Assembly (NCBI GenBank): GCA_023265625.1
Contig: JAHFST010000002.1
Coordinates: 124,001 to 188,000, forward strand
Source: Deltaproteobacteria bacterium
Lineage (GTDB): Bacteria > UBA10199 > JACPAL01 > JAHFST01
Direction of reading: 5' to 3'
DNA: 64,000 bases
Within the stretch, counting starts at the first letter, position 1. Each line of letters starts with the position of its first letter. Below are positions 26,439-33,998 of the stretch, piece by piece. A program made the position numbers and the translations under genes. The notes below the pieces were generated by a model. That model was not told the DNA's origin. It worked only from the letters and a program-made list of their open reading frames with translations, and did not search any database.

Positions 26439-27253
26439 GTGGTAACCTTTCCCGGAAGATTCTCCTGAATCATCCAATAACGATTGTATGGACCCTTGAG
26501 AGGGCCACTCGAATCGAGTCTTCGGTACCCCTTGATCGGAAATTGCGCGAGTCGCTCCAAGCGATCGCGTCCTAACCCAAGGCTCTCCAAAACCCATCCG
26601 AGACGCTTGGTCGTGGCAGCATCCATCTTCAAAGCATAATCCATGATCCGCTCAAGATTTAATCGTTCTCGACTGACCTCGAACGCATGGAGGACCTCGG
26701 CAAAGTCACCGCAGTGTTGGGGCATGGTCAGTCCATCGATTAATGTCCGCTCAAGATCGGTGATCGTCACGCGGGTATCGCCAACCCAGACCTTCTCCGT
26801 GCCGAAAAATCTTTCCGGCTTGATTTGAATGAACTGATACGCCGTATCCCCAATCCGGTAGCTATCTCTTGCTCCCGTTCCTGGAACCGATGACTCCGTC
26901 GTGGTCAGCACGAAGATCGTTCTTGGAGTCTGTTCTGTTAACCCATGATGATGGAGTGCAGACCAGTGAGAAATCGCGGCCGGATCCACCAAGGCCATAG
27001 CGATCTCGAACTCATGAGCCGGCGTAACGCCTGGCACGGTCGGGGAAATCGCATAGAGTCCATTGTGCAAGCGAACCACCCAGCCGGAATTGGTCAGATG
27101 GTGCAAAACCTGCGTGATATAGCCGTTCGAAAGCCCCACTTCGGGGCCTAATTCCCGTGCCCGGGCCGTGGTAAAGATCCGGTCCCCCTGATTGGCAAGC
27201 CGACGCACCAGCTCCACCCCAGCCCCCTTATGTATTATATCCTGCTCTGACAT
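26435..27253 (-). CDS. abiEi: AbiEi-type antitoxin / transcriptional repressor
   Basis: A 272-residue protein with an N-terminal winged helix (TTARARELGPEVGLSNGYITQVLHHL, with LHNGLYAISP as the wing) and the AbiEi C-terminal region (SHWSALHHHGLTEQ, VTITDLERTLIDGLTMP). AbiEi neutralises AbiEii and represses its own operon. It has its own AT-rich promoter region just upstream, and translation of the toxin is coupled by a 4-base overlap. It is unlikely to depend on the phage late promoter. Confidence 0.88.
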   Translation of the reverse strand: MSEQDIIHKGAGVELVRRLANQGDRIFTTARARELGPEVGLSNGYITQVLHHLTNSGWVVRLHNGLYAISPTVPGVTPAHEFEIAMALVDPAAISHWSALHHHGLTEQTPRTIFVLTTTESSVPGTGARDSYRIGDTAYQFIQIKPERFFGTEKVWVGDTRVTITDLERTLIDGLTMPQHCGDFAEVLHAFEVSRERLNLERIMDYALKMDAATTKRLGWVLESLGLGRDRLERLAQFPIKGYRRLDSSGPLKGPYNRYWMIQENLPGKVTT

Positions 27254-27284
27254 TATTACCTCACAGCGAACAATCGCAATGAAC

Positions 27285-27331
27285 TATCTATTTAATGTAG
27301 ATATATTATACCGATTATTCGCCTAAGTCAA
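27285..27331 (-). promoter_or_regulatory. Promoter and candidate operator of the abiE operon
   Basis: On the minus strand TTTGAC (27332-27327) and TATAAT (27310-27305) are separated by 16 bases, a near-consensus sigma-70 promoter in an AT-rich gap. Directly downstream is the inverted repeat TATCTA / TAGATA (27285-27303), a candidate AbiEi operator since the family autorepresses through inverted repeats. The boxes are seen; function is inferred. Confidence 0.5.
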
Positions 27332-27359
27332 ACAATGTCAATGTTAAATATATTGCCGC

Positions 27360-27662
27360 TCAATTCTTGCCAGAAATCCGATCCAGATACTCCAAGGCTA
27401 TCTGGGGGTCCTCTTTGAGGGCTTTAAAGACAGTTTGTCTGGCCAAAAGCTGGGGCCGTTGTTTGAGGATTTCGCGCCGATCCTTGAAGGCCGGATGCTC
27501 CTTCAAATGCTCCTGAAAAGCCTGCAAAGTAATTCCCGCGAAACAGCAGGCCTCCGTATCGCTGCATCCGAGTGAAAAGGCATCCTCCAGACGACGAAGA
27601 CAATCCTCATCCAGCGTGTTGCTTTTCGGCGGTTCGGGCGTGGCCTCAATTTTTTTGGGCAT
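27360..27662 (-). CDS. Small terminase-like DNA-packaging protein
   Basis: A 100-residue protein with a helix-turn-helix (FSLGCSDTEACCFAGITLQAF) followed by EHLKEHPAFKDRREILKQRP and a C-terminal ALEYLDRISG. This layout is that of small terminase / phage DNA-binding proteins that recognise packaging sites. The ATG at 27662 overlaps the preceding methyltransferase by 17 bases. No large terminase follows; the next gene is AbiEi. Confidence 0.72.
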   Translation of the reverse strand: MPKKIEATPEPPKSNTLDEDCLRRLEDAFSLGCSDTEACCFAGITLQAFQEHLKEHPAFKDRREILKQRPQLLARQTVFKALKEDPQIALEYLDRISGKN

Positions 27663-28887
27663 GGATTCGCTCGGCTTTCTTTCCCGTATAATTTTCCCAG
27701 CGGGTGACGATGACATCACAATAGATCGGATCCAGTTCCACGAGCCGCGCTTTACGGCCGGTCTTTTCGCAGGCAATGAGGGTGGTACCTGAACCGCCAA
27801 AAAGATCGAGTACGATGTCGTCGCGTTTCGAGGAATTTTCAATTGTCTTGACGATCAGCTCGACCGGTTTCTGATTAGGGTGAAGAGCGCGGTCTTGTTT
27901 TTGCCCTCTGTCATCCTTTCGGCCCGCGAAGGAATTGAATGACGGAAACTCGAAGACATTGGGATGATTCTTTTGACCAAAGAATTCAGGATGCCCCTTG
28001 GCAATGTAGAGGATCGGTTCGTACTTCCAGGTGTAGTGGCCGAAGTTCATGGCCTGCACATCCTTCAGCCAGATCAGGGTATTGCGGTAATCCCAACCGG
28101 CATCCAACGCACAGGTCAGGAATTCGAGGACGTTCGCTTCGGCATAGCAGACATAAGCGGGAGCGTTGTCAGAACAATTCGCGAAAGCGTTTCGGTAAAC
28201 CTGTCCGAGAAATCCCCGAAAGTCTTTCTGGTTGTCGCCCATAATTTTTCGGCCAAAGGTATCCTCGTAATTCACATTGTACGGGGGATCGGTGAAAATC
28301 ATTCGGCCCTGTTCGCCATTCATAAAGGTTTTGAGCGATTCTTCATCCGTGCTGTCGCCGCAGTAAACGCGATGATTGCCGAGAATCCAGGTGTCGCCTG
28401 GCTCCGTGATGGCTGTCTCGGGGGCTTCGGGAACCTCGTCATCCTCGGCATCGGTAAGAAGGGTCTGCTTTTCGTAATTGATAAGATCTTTGAGTTCGTC
28501 GTAGTCAAAACCGGTCAACTCGATCGGAAATTCACCGGTATCGATATCGATGATCACGTCGCGCAGCATTTCAAGATCCCAATCTCCGTGAATCCGGTTC
28601 AGCGCCAGATTGAGGGCCTTTTCCTTGGAGAGGGGGATATCCACGACCACGACCTGCGTGCTTTGGACGCCGAGGGATTGAAGAACCTTGTAACGCTGAT
28701 GTCCGCCGACGACATGACCGGTTTGCCGATTCCAAATGATCGGCTCAACCAGTGAAAATTCCGTGATGGATTTTTTCAGGCGTTCCAGTTGTTGTTCGGA
28801 GATCTGTCTCGGATTGTATGGGGCAGGATTCAGCTCCGACAATTTCTTTTTTTCGAGAATCAGATCCGTGTTCAAATCAACGCTCAT
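27646..28887 (-). CDS. ParB-domain-fused beta-class DNA methyltransferase
   Basis: A 413-residue protein. Residues 15-100 form a ParB/sulfiredoxin-type nuclease domain (LNPAPYNPRQ, TGHVVGGHQRYKVL). Residues 165-405 are a beta-class amino-methyltransferase with DPPY at 200-203 before DLFGGSGTT at 361-369, so it methylates adenine N6 or cytosine N4. Such fusions are common in phages and probably protect the genome from host restriction. It overlaps both neighbours, so it is translated with them. Confidence 0.92.
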   Translation of the reverse strand: MSVDLNTDLILEKKKLSELNPAPYNPRQISEQQLERLKKSITEFSLVEPIIWNRQTGHVVGGHQRYKVLQSLGVQSTQVVVVDIPLSKEKALNLALNRIHGDWDLEMLRDVIIDIDTGEFPIELTGFDYDELKDLINYEKQTLLTDAEDDEVPEAPETAITEPGDTWILGNHRVYCGDSTDEESLKTFMNGEQGRMIFTDPPYNVNYEDTFGRKIMGDNQKDFRGFLGQVYRNAFANCSDNAPAYVCYAEANVLEFLTCALDAGWDYRNTLIWLKDVQAMNFGHYTWKYEPILYIAKGHPEFFGQKNHPNVFEFPSFNSFAGRKDDRGQKQDRALHPNQKPVELIVKTIENSSKRDDIVLDLFGGSGTTLIACEKTGRKARLVELDPIYCDVIVTRWENYTGKKAERIHAQKN

Positions 28888-29632
28888 AGTGTGCCTCTTT
28901 CATGATGGCTTTGCCGATCACTTCGACGACCTGCGGAACGACCGCGTTTCCGAGGCAGGTAAGCTGGTGAATCCGGTCGGGAATCCCATCAGCCACTCCA
29001 CAAATCTTGGGTGCGGATACAGGCCATCCGTCGGCCCATTGCGAAGCACCTCCCGCAGGTTGCCGCGACATTTCGGCGAACCTTTGAACCTCTCGGTAGA
29101 AGCTCCCTTGGAATCCGAGACGATCGGCGTCGGGTACCATTCTTTTGGTTGCGAAAATCCAGATCCGTTCGCGGCGGTGGGGAGCGCCCACGGCCGCCGC
29201 CGGTATGCATTCCCATTCAACATCGTACCCGAGCGCGGCCAGGTCTCTGAGAATGCATCCGAAGTACCGTCCAGATTCAGTTGAAAGAATCCCTGGCACG
29301 TTTTCAGCCAAGACCCATCGGGGCTCAAGCTCGCGAATAATTCGGGCGAATTCTTCCCAGAGATCGCGTGCATCATCGGAGCCTTTGCGCATGCCGGCGA
29401 AACTGTGGGGCTGGCACGGAAAACCTCCGCAGATAAGATCGACGGGTTCAAGGTTATGCTGGCCACATTCCCTGACATCCCGATGGCGGATGACATGGGG
29501 CCAGTGTTTTTCAAGAATCCTAGTCGCATAGTCACCGAGCTCCACTTGCCAGGCGCATTTCATTCCGGCTCTTTCGAGTCCCAGATCGAATCCGCCGATA
29601 CCGGCGAACAAAGAACCGAACGTGATCGTCAT
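28877..29632 (-). CDS. C5-cytosine DNA methyltransferase
   Basis: A 251-residue Dcm-type enzyme: motif I SLFAGIGGFDLGLERAG (7-23), motif IV GGFPCQPHS with catalytic C73, motif VI ENV (110-112), motif VIII RRERIWI (153-159) and motif X GNAVVPQVVEVIGKAI. The target-recognition region is short, which is normal for phage versions. It overlaps the next methyltransferase by 11 bases. A second frame on the same strand inside this gene also encodes a family-like protein (28918-29535). Confidence 0.93.
   Translation of the reverse strand: MTITFGSLFAGIGGFDLGLERAGMKCAWQVELGDYATRILEKHWPHVIRHRDVRECGQHNLEPVDLICGGFPCQPHSFAGMRKGSDDARDLWEEFARIIRELEPRWVLAENVPGILSTESGRYFGCILRDLAALGYDVEWECIPAAAVGAPHRRERIWIFATKRMVPDADRLGFQGSFYREVQRFAEMSRQPAGGASQWADGWPVSAPKICGVADGIPDRIHQLTCLGNAVVPQVVEVIGKAIMKEAHYER
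28918..29535 (-). CDS. Second conserved-looking protein in the +1 frame of the C5 methyltransferase gene
   Basis: A 205-codon same-strand frame lies entirely inside the methyltransferase gene. Its translation carries motifs familiar from separately annotated phage proteins: SWLKTCQGFF, FSETWPRSGTMLNGNAYRR, a WYPTPIVSD block and FVEWLMGFPTGFTSL. Two explanations fit: true overprinting, or a family known only because the methyltransferase is conserved and its other frame is translated in databases. An independent start or ribosome site is not obvious, so expression is uncertain. Confidence 0.4.
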   Translation of the reverse strand: MTMRLGFLKNTGPMSSAIGMSGNVASITLNPSILSAEVFRASPTVSPACAKAPMMHAISGKNSPELFASLSPDGSWLKTCQGFFQLNLDGTSDAFSETWPRSGTMLNGNAYRRRPWALPTAANGSGFSQPKEWYPTPIVSDSKGASTERFKGSPKCRGNLREVLRNGPTDGLYPHPRFVEWLMGFPTGFTSLPASETRSFRRSSK

Positions 29633-29785
29633 GTCCGTGAATACGGGATTGACGATAACTGCACCGGTGCCCCGAGCCGGAAATAGTGGGACCCTGCAAT
29701 GAAGGATTCCCGAAAGGGTTTCGGAAAGCCTTTGCGCAACCCTTCGTCAAAGTGTTTCGAATACCGTATGCCAAATCCTGACGGA

Positions 29786-30136
29786 TCATGATTCGGCCTC
29801 CGGCTGTTTTGATTTTTGAAAATCAGGTTGGTGATACGGAAGATATTCAGGAATGCCGCGATATCTGTGCCGCCACTGGATGATGATCCGCTGGCCACAG
29901 CCGCACTGGCACAGGAGCGCGTTGTGACTCTGCTCCTCGGCCCATGCTTCGGCCTTGGTCATGAATCGCCCCGATTTTTCGCCTGATTCGTCGGTAAATT
30001 CCTTGTAGGTTAAGGGGTTGTATTCGCGGATGGTGATCCTGAAAACGGAGTAAATCTCTTTGCAGAAAGGGTTCGCGTAGTGTACAAATGGGGACGCCAA
30101 TTTATAACCGGGGCCGTGGCGGCGAGGAGCCGCCAC
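29786..30136 (-). CDS. Small protein with CQCGCG zinc motif, next to the recombinase
   Basis: A frame of up to 116 codons, with its convincing part from about residue 36 (FTDESGEKSGRFMTKAEAWA, LLCQCGCGQRI, RHRYRGIPEYLPYH). The C-C-C and H arrangement is like HNH-endonuclease or Zn-ribbon proteins in phages, but the catalytic set is not complete enough to call a nuclease. The first third overlaps the recombinase end in another frame and is read from the inverted repeat, so the start is uncertain; an ATG at 29962 is an alternative. The 150 bases after it, to 29633, hold no gene I can support. Confidence 0.55.
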   Translation of the reverse strand: MAAPRRHGPGYKLASPFVHYANPFCKEIYSVFRITIREYNPLTYKEFTDESGEKSGRFMTKAEAWAEEQSHNALLCQCGCGQRIIIQWRHRYRGIPEYLPYHQPDFQKSKQPEAES

Positions 30137-31536
30137 GGCAAACTGTAATCAAAATGCAGGGTTTTGGCCGCCAGCCGAAAGTTCGAGCCGATCTTTTTCA
30201 GGAAATCTCGCTGGGATTCTAAATTTTCACTCGCTGCCCTCTGATGGGCCTGGTGGGCCACCTCCAGGAATTCCCGACAGGGTTCGAGCCAACCCGTTGC
30301 CCCTTGCTCCAATGACTTCAAATTTTCCTCCAAATCGATCTTGTTCTTGAGCAGGGCCTCCTTTTTGGACTGAAATTGGGCCTTATCGATTAATCCCTCC
30401 AGATGGGTATCCAAAAGTCGATCCAGTTTGGTTTGAATGTCCCGGATCTGAATGGCTAGTTCGGCTTTCTTGCGGGCAATGGGTTGGCTTATCTCGTCCC
30501 GTTCCTGAGACCACGCCGCCAGCATTTTTTGATAAACCTCGGTCGGAAGAGCAACCCGGGCAACCGCGGCCCTGACCTGTTCAGCCAATCGCTCTTCACG
30601 CACGAATGGCTCCGCACATTTTCCCCGCTTCTTGGTACAACGATAATAGTGATGACCTTTTTGTCGCTCGGCCGTAATGGAACACCCACAGCTGGCGCAA
30701 ACCGCCAGGCCCAGGAGTGGAAAGTACTTTTTGTGGTATTTATTGGGTTTCCCATTTCTGACGAGACTCCGCTGGACCTGGTCAAAGAGTTCCTTCGAAA
30801 TGAGGGGCTCATGCCTTCCTTGATGGGCTTCCCCATTAAAATTCATGAGGCCATAGTAAAATATGCTCGTCAGTATTCGGTGAATTTGAGAGACCGAAAG
30901 AGGTTTCCTGGTACGACTCACCAATCCCTTGCGACCGGAAATTTTCTTAAGGTCGGGTAAGGTATATTCCCCGGTCGCATAGGACTCGAACAAATCGCGG
31001 ACGAGTGGTCCTTTGATCGAATCGATGACAAGTTTTTTCGATGTATCATCACTGGCATATCCAATCGGTGGGAATGAGGGCCATTCACCACGACGAAGTT
31101 TCTGCCGCTGCCCCCGCTTCACATTCTCCGAAAGGTTATCAATAAAATATTTGGACTGGCCGAAGGCAATGTTCATCATAAACTTCCCCTGAGGGGTGTT
31201 CTCGAACCAAAAGGTGGGGAACTTGAGTTGCTGGATTTGTCGAGTATCCAGGAGATAGATGATCCGGCCGCCATCCACGGAATTTCGGGCCAACCGATCG
31301 GGATGCCAAGCGACGATCCCGTCAGCTTCTCCCCGTTCAATCCTAGTAATCATCTCATTAAAAATGGGGCGGCCGGGGGTTTTGGCAGTCATTGCCTCGA
31401 TAAACTCTTGCTTGATGGTCAATTTCTCCCGTTGAGCAAAGATACGAAGCTCGGTCAGTTGGGCCTCGATGGAGAGGATCTGCTTCTCCTCGGTATCAGT
31501 TGATTTTCGGGCATAGAGAAATAAAGAGTTGAGCAT
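30010..31536 (-). CDS. Large serine recombinase / integrase
   Basis: A 508-residue serine recombinase. Catalytic S12 is in YARKSTD, resolvase motif HPDRLARNS at 78-86, a recombinase domain covers about 150-260, the Zn ribbon uses C280, C283, C300 and C307, and a coiled coil follows to about 440. It would integrate, excise or invert the element. Residues about 448-482 are encoded by the left copy of a 95-bp inverted repeat, and the last 27 residues run into unrelated sequence, so the present C-terminus may not be the native one. Confidence 0.9.
   Translation of the reverse strand: MLNSLFLYARKSTDTEEKQILSIEAQLTELRIFAQREKLTIKQEFIEAMTAKTPGRPIFNEMITRIERGEADGIVAWHPDRLARNSVDGGRIIYLLDTRQIQQLKFPTFWFENTPQGKFMMNIAFGQSKYFIDNLSENVKRGQRQKLRRGEWPSFPPIGYASDDTSKKLVIDSIKGPLVRDLFESYATGEYTLPDLKKISGRKGLVSRTRKPLSVSQIHRILTSIFYYGLMNFNGEAHQGRHEPLISKELFDQVQRSLVRNGKPNKYHKKYFPLLGLAVCASCGCSITAERQKGHHYYRCTKKRGKCAEPFVREERLAEQVRAAVARVALPTEVYQKMLAAWSQERDEISQPIARKKAELAIQIRDIQTKLDRLLDTHLEGLIDKAQFQSKKEALLKNKIDLEENLKSLEQGATGWLEPCREFLEVAHQAHQRAASENLESQRDFLKKIGSNFRLAAKTLHFDYSLPWRLLAATAPVINWRPHLYTTRTLSAKRFTPFSGSPSANTTP
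30090..30184. repeat. Left arm of a 95-bp perfect inverted repeat around the recombinase
   Basis: The 95 bases match the reverse complement of 31706-31800 with no mismatch. This arm lies inside the recombinase gene and encodes its C-terminal stretch (NFRLAAKTLHFDY to VINWRP). It also contains a smaller palindromic stem, GCCGTGGCGGC / GCCGCCACGGC. Confidence 0.95.
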
Positions 31537-31639
31537 GTGGTCTCCCTTTTTCTTGGAATAGTGCCAGACCTGTTCGGCCCGTCTAGAAATACTTTTAGCT
31601 AAAATTTAGAATCCCAAATGGAGACAGTGGGATCGGCTC

Positions 31640-31700
31640 CCCCTGTACCGTACGGTACAGGGGCAAAGGTCCCGTAGGGACCTTACCATCCCGAAGGGAT
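31640..31700. promoter_or_regulatory. Three consecutive palindromes upstream of the recombinase
   Basis: The first is a perfect 24-bp palindrome (CCCCTGTACCGT and its complement, 31640-31663). The second is AAGGTCCC GTA GGGACCTT (31666-31684) and the third is ATCCC GAA GGGAT (31688-31700). They lie between the recombinase start (31536) and the right 95-bp arm (31706). They could be recombinase binding or crossover sites, or operators of the recombinase promoter. Confidence 0.6.
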
Positions 31701-31705
31701 CTTTG

Positions 31706-31800
31706 GAACTTTCGGCTGGCGGCCAAAACCCTGCATTTTGATTACAGTTTGCCGTGGCGGCTCCTCGCCGCCACGGCCCCGGTTATAAATTGGCGTCCCC
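31706..31800. repeat. Right arm of the 95-bp perfect inverted repeat
   Basis: This is the perfect reverse-complement copy of 30090-30184, located upstream of the recombinase. Read on the plus strand it encodes the same recombinase C-terminal residues and continues past the repeat for 12 codons (PPWEQIRVYFHD) to a TAA at 31833-31835, so it looks like the 3' end of a recombinase gene in opposite orientation. This makes the segment between the arms a candidate invertible unit. Confidence 0.95.
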
Positions 31801-31835
31801 CCTGGGAACAGATTCGAGTTTACTTCCACGATTAA

Positions 31836-32661
31836 TTCTATAGCGAGCCGGCGCAACTCGGGCCTGGCGAGCTGATTTCAACGTCAATGGGCCAATCCAA
31901 CACCTGAACCGACATCCCACCGACTCCCGGACTTAATGGCGGTCGTTTCAACGTAACGTAACTTGGGTGGCGCTGATGTGTCGCTTCAGGCTAACGTGGC
32001 TTGGGTGGCTGTCTGAGTCGGCAAAAGCCGCGCCGTCCTACCGGCCGTCACGCCTTTTGCACCCCCGTGGTCTCCGGATGCGCCGCAACCCGCGCGCCCC
32101 TGCTTCGCTAAAGCTACGCAGGGTCACGCGGCTTGCCACGTCCGCCTCCGGCGGGGGCCTTCCCGACGACTCAGCAAGTGGCATCATAAGGCCCGGGCCA
32201 CCTTTAAACACCCGCATCAAACACCGCCCGGGCCGTGCCAGCGGGATTGACTTGTGCCCTTGGGCACGAGTCAAACTGCACGGTAGTTAACTGTGTGTGA
32301 TTCATTCAAGACAGAAATTACCAGTTTTTAGGGTCTCAGAATGGGTGTCGGTTTCGAGTGCTTTGCAATTGCTTTTATAAGAACCTGAATAAGATAAAGC
32401 CCTGACCCTTTGCAACCTTTGCCTTTTATACGACGAGCGTAGATTACATCCCAAACATGGAAATATCCCAGCAGTTTTTTGCCACCGTTCAGAAAAAATT
32501 GCTATCACCCATTTTTGACCCCATTTTCCATTTTCATGGTCAGTAGCATCCTTTTCTCCTGTTCTTAAAACAGGACCACTACTGACATAATCACTCGGCT
32601 GTTAGGCTGACACATTCATTCGGCTACAACAGCTTCCGATTTTCAATTTTCAATTTTCGCG
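31836..32661. other. Non-coding stretch with a sharp composition change
   Basis: No gene is supported here. About 31836-32280 is GC-rich with many short palindromes, including a strong stem TTGACTTGTGCCC / GGGCACGAGTCAA (32247-32274) and two GCCCGGGC words. About 32290-32661 is AT-rich and contains a nested hairpin at 32539-32586 (GTCAGTAG/CTACTGAC outside, CCTGTT/AACAGG inside). Short frames on both strands of the GC-rich part look like composition artefacts. It marks the boundary between the prophage and the island. Confidence 0.6.
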
Positions 32662-33327
32662 TTGATCATTCCAGATTTCTGGATTATTAGGCCAGAGGTG
32701 GGGCTTTTGGGAAATTTAATTCGAAGACGAGTTCCAATATCCAGTTTGCCAACAGATATTGCGGCTGCGTTCCTCAAAAATTTTGCTGCGGATCCATCGA
32801 TAAGAAGTGAAGCATATAATATTCATGATTTGGGTGAAGTGTTTGAGATCTCAATATTTTTTCTATCATCAGTTAATTGTGCTTTTTTCTCTTCTATGAC
32901 CGCCAAGGATGGTGGTCTCGTGCACGTAACTGCAGAGATGAAACTCCAGTTTGCAAAAAATATTGTGGAATCAATGCCAGGACGAAAAATTGAGGAGTTA
33001 CTGACACTCATCAGGAACAGGCTTCGGGAGTACATGGAAATATTTGAGAGGGATCTTTTTCCTGGAGATCACGGAGTAAAGTCGGCTTTGTTCATAGAAC
33101 TTACAAAGGACGCAGGGGCTTTAAATGAATACTTTAGACGTTTTCCGGATCCAAAAACAAATCTCATGTATGCACTGGGAAGAAATATTCAAGGGTTGAG
33201 GGATAACAACCCAAGATGTGATATGATTTTCAAGCACTATGTAGCAATTTTTTACAATGTTACTGATTTTTTAAAAAAAGGAATCCCAATAAAAATGCTA
33301 GAGGCTGGAAGAAATCTCTGGCGCTAA
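32662..33327 (+). CDS. Hypothetical protein, first of an unknown pair
   Basis: A 221-codon frame starting at a TTG. No family is recognised. It is AT-rich compared with the prophage, mostly helical in appearance (KIEELLTLIRNRLREYMEIF), with no signal peptide. No ATG occurs in the first 70 codons and no clear ribosome site is seen, so the N-terminus is uncertain and the gene may be truncated. The next gene begins 14 bases after its stop. Confidence 0.6.
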   Translation: MIIPDFWIIRPEVGLLGNLIRRRVPISSLPTDIAAAFLKNFAADPSIRSEAYNIHDLGEVFEISIFFLSSVNCAFFSSMTAKDGGLVHVTAEMKLQFAKNIVESMPGRKIEELLTLIRNRLREYMEIFERDLFPGDHGVKSALFIELTKDAGALNEYFRRFPDPKTNLMYALGRNIQGLRDNNPRCDMIFKHYVAIFYNVTDFLKKGIPIKMLEAGRNLWR

Positions 33328-33341
33328 TTGTTTGCCAAATT

Positions 33342-33935
33342 ATGAATATTGACGAATGGTTGTCTCAGGTGTCGCAAGCATGTCAGGCAGTAGGAAGGCA
33401 GCTCTCTTCTGACGAAAGTAAGTTCCTTTTGGAAAATTTTCCAGAAAAGGCCACGGAAGATCAAAAAAAGACGGTTGCCGAACTTTATCAAATAATGTTT
33501 CGATATTTTTTCGATAGGGTCCCTAAAGGCAGTACCTTTGGCTCTTTGCTAAGAATAAAAGAAACATTCGGAAAAACCCTTGAGGAAAACTATGGGCTAT
33601 CTGATGGGCCATTTATAGCTATGGCCAAAACCTATTGGACATTTAAACTGGAACTGGATGATATCCTTGATGCTAAAATAAATGACTATGTGTTGACCCA
33701 AATTCTATTCAAAATCGAATCTCAAATCAGAAGTCTCTTTTTCCCAACTCCGGGTCCCTATAAGACACCACCAGTAAGCCTACGCAGAGAAACTCAACGA
33801 GAAATGTTGCAAGAATATGTCCCATCTATTGACATCGAAAAATTCTTATTTGAAAATCCCATCTTAAAGAAATTGGAGCGAGAAGAAAAAAGAACAGGGC
33901 TAGGAATACTTAGAAGATTGTTTGGAAGGGCATAA
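33342..33935 (+). CDS. Hypothetical protein, second of an unknown pair
   Basis: A 197-residue charged, helical protein with no recognised family, ending in a basic segment (KLEREEKRTGLGILRRLFGR). It lies 14 bases after the preceding gene on the same strand, so the two are probably co-transcribed. Low GC and location in an island of defence-gene remnants suggest transfer. A paired defence or toxin-antitoxin role is possible but not shown by any motif. Confidence 0.7.
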   Translation: MNIDEWLSQVSQACQAVGRQLSSDESKFLLENFPEKATEDQKKTVAELYQIMFRYFFDRVPKGSTFGSLLRIKETFGKTLEENYGLSDGPFIAMAKTYWTFKLELDDILDAKINDYVLTQILFKIESQIRSLFFPTPGPYKTPPVSLRRETQREMLQEYVPSIDIEKFLFENPILKKLEREEKRTGLGILRRLFGRA

Positions 33936-33998
33936 TGGTAGTTGACACCCCGGTCAATGGAAATCAGTAGCTAGCGGGGCGAATTTAAATGGCGTAAA

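Noticed and set aside
27663-27842. Upstream extension of the small terminase gene
   Set aside because: It lies inside the methyltransferase coding region and reads as a shadow of it.
29532-29789. Small minus-strand frame between the Zn-motif gene and the C5 methyltransferase
   Set aside because: It starts in an ATGA overlap, but it runs 100 bases into the methyltransferase and shows no family motif.
32038-32290. Short frames on both strands of the GC-rich gap
   Set aside because: High GC gives long frames by chance; composition is Arg/Gly/Pro-rich on both strands and there is no ribosome site.
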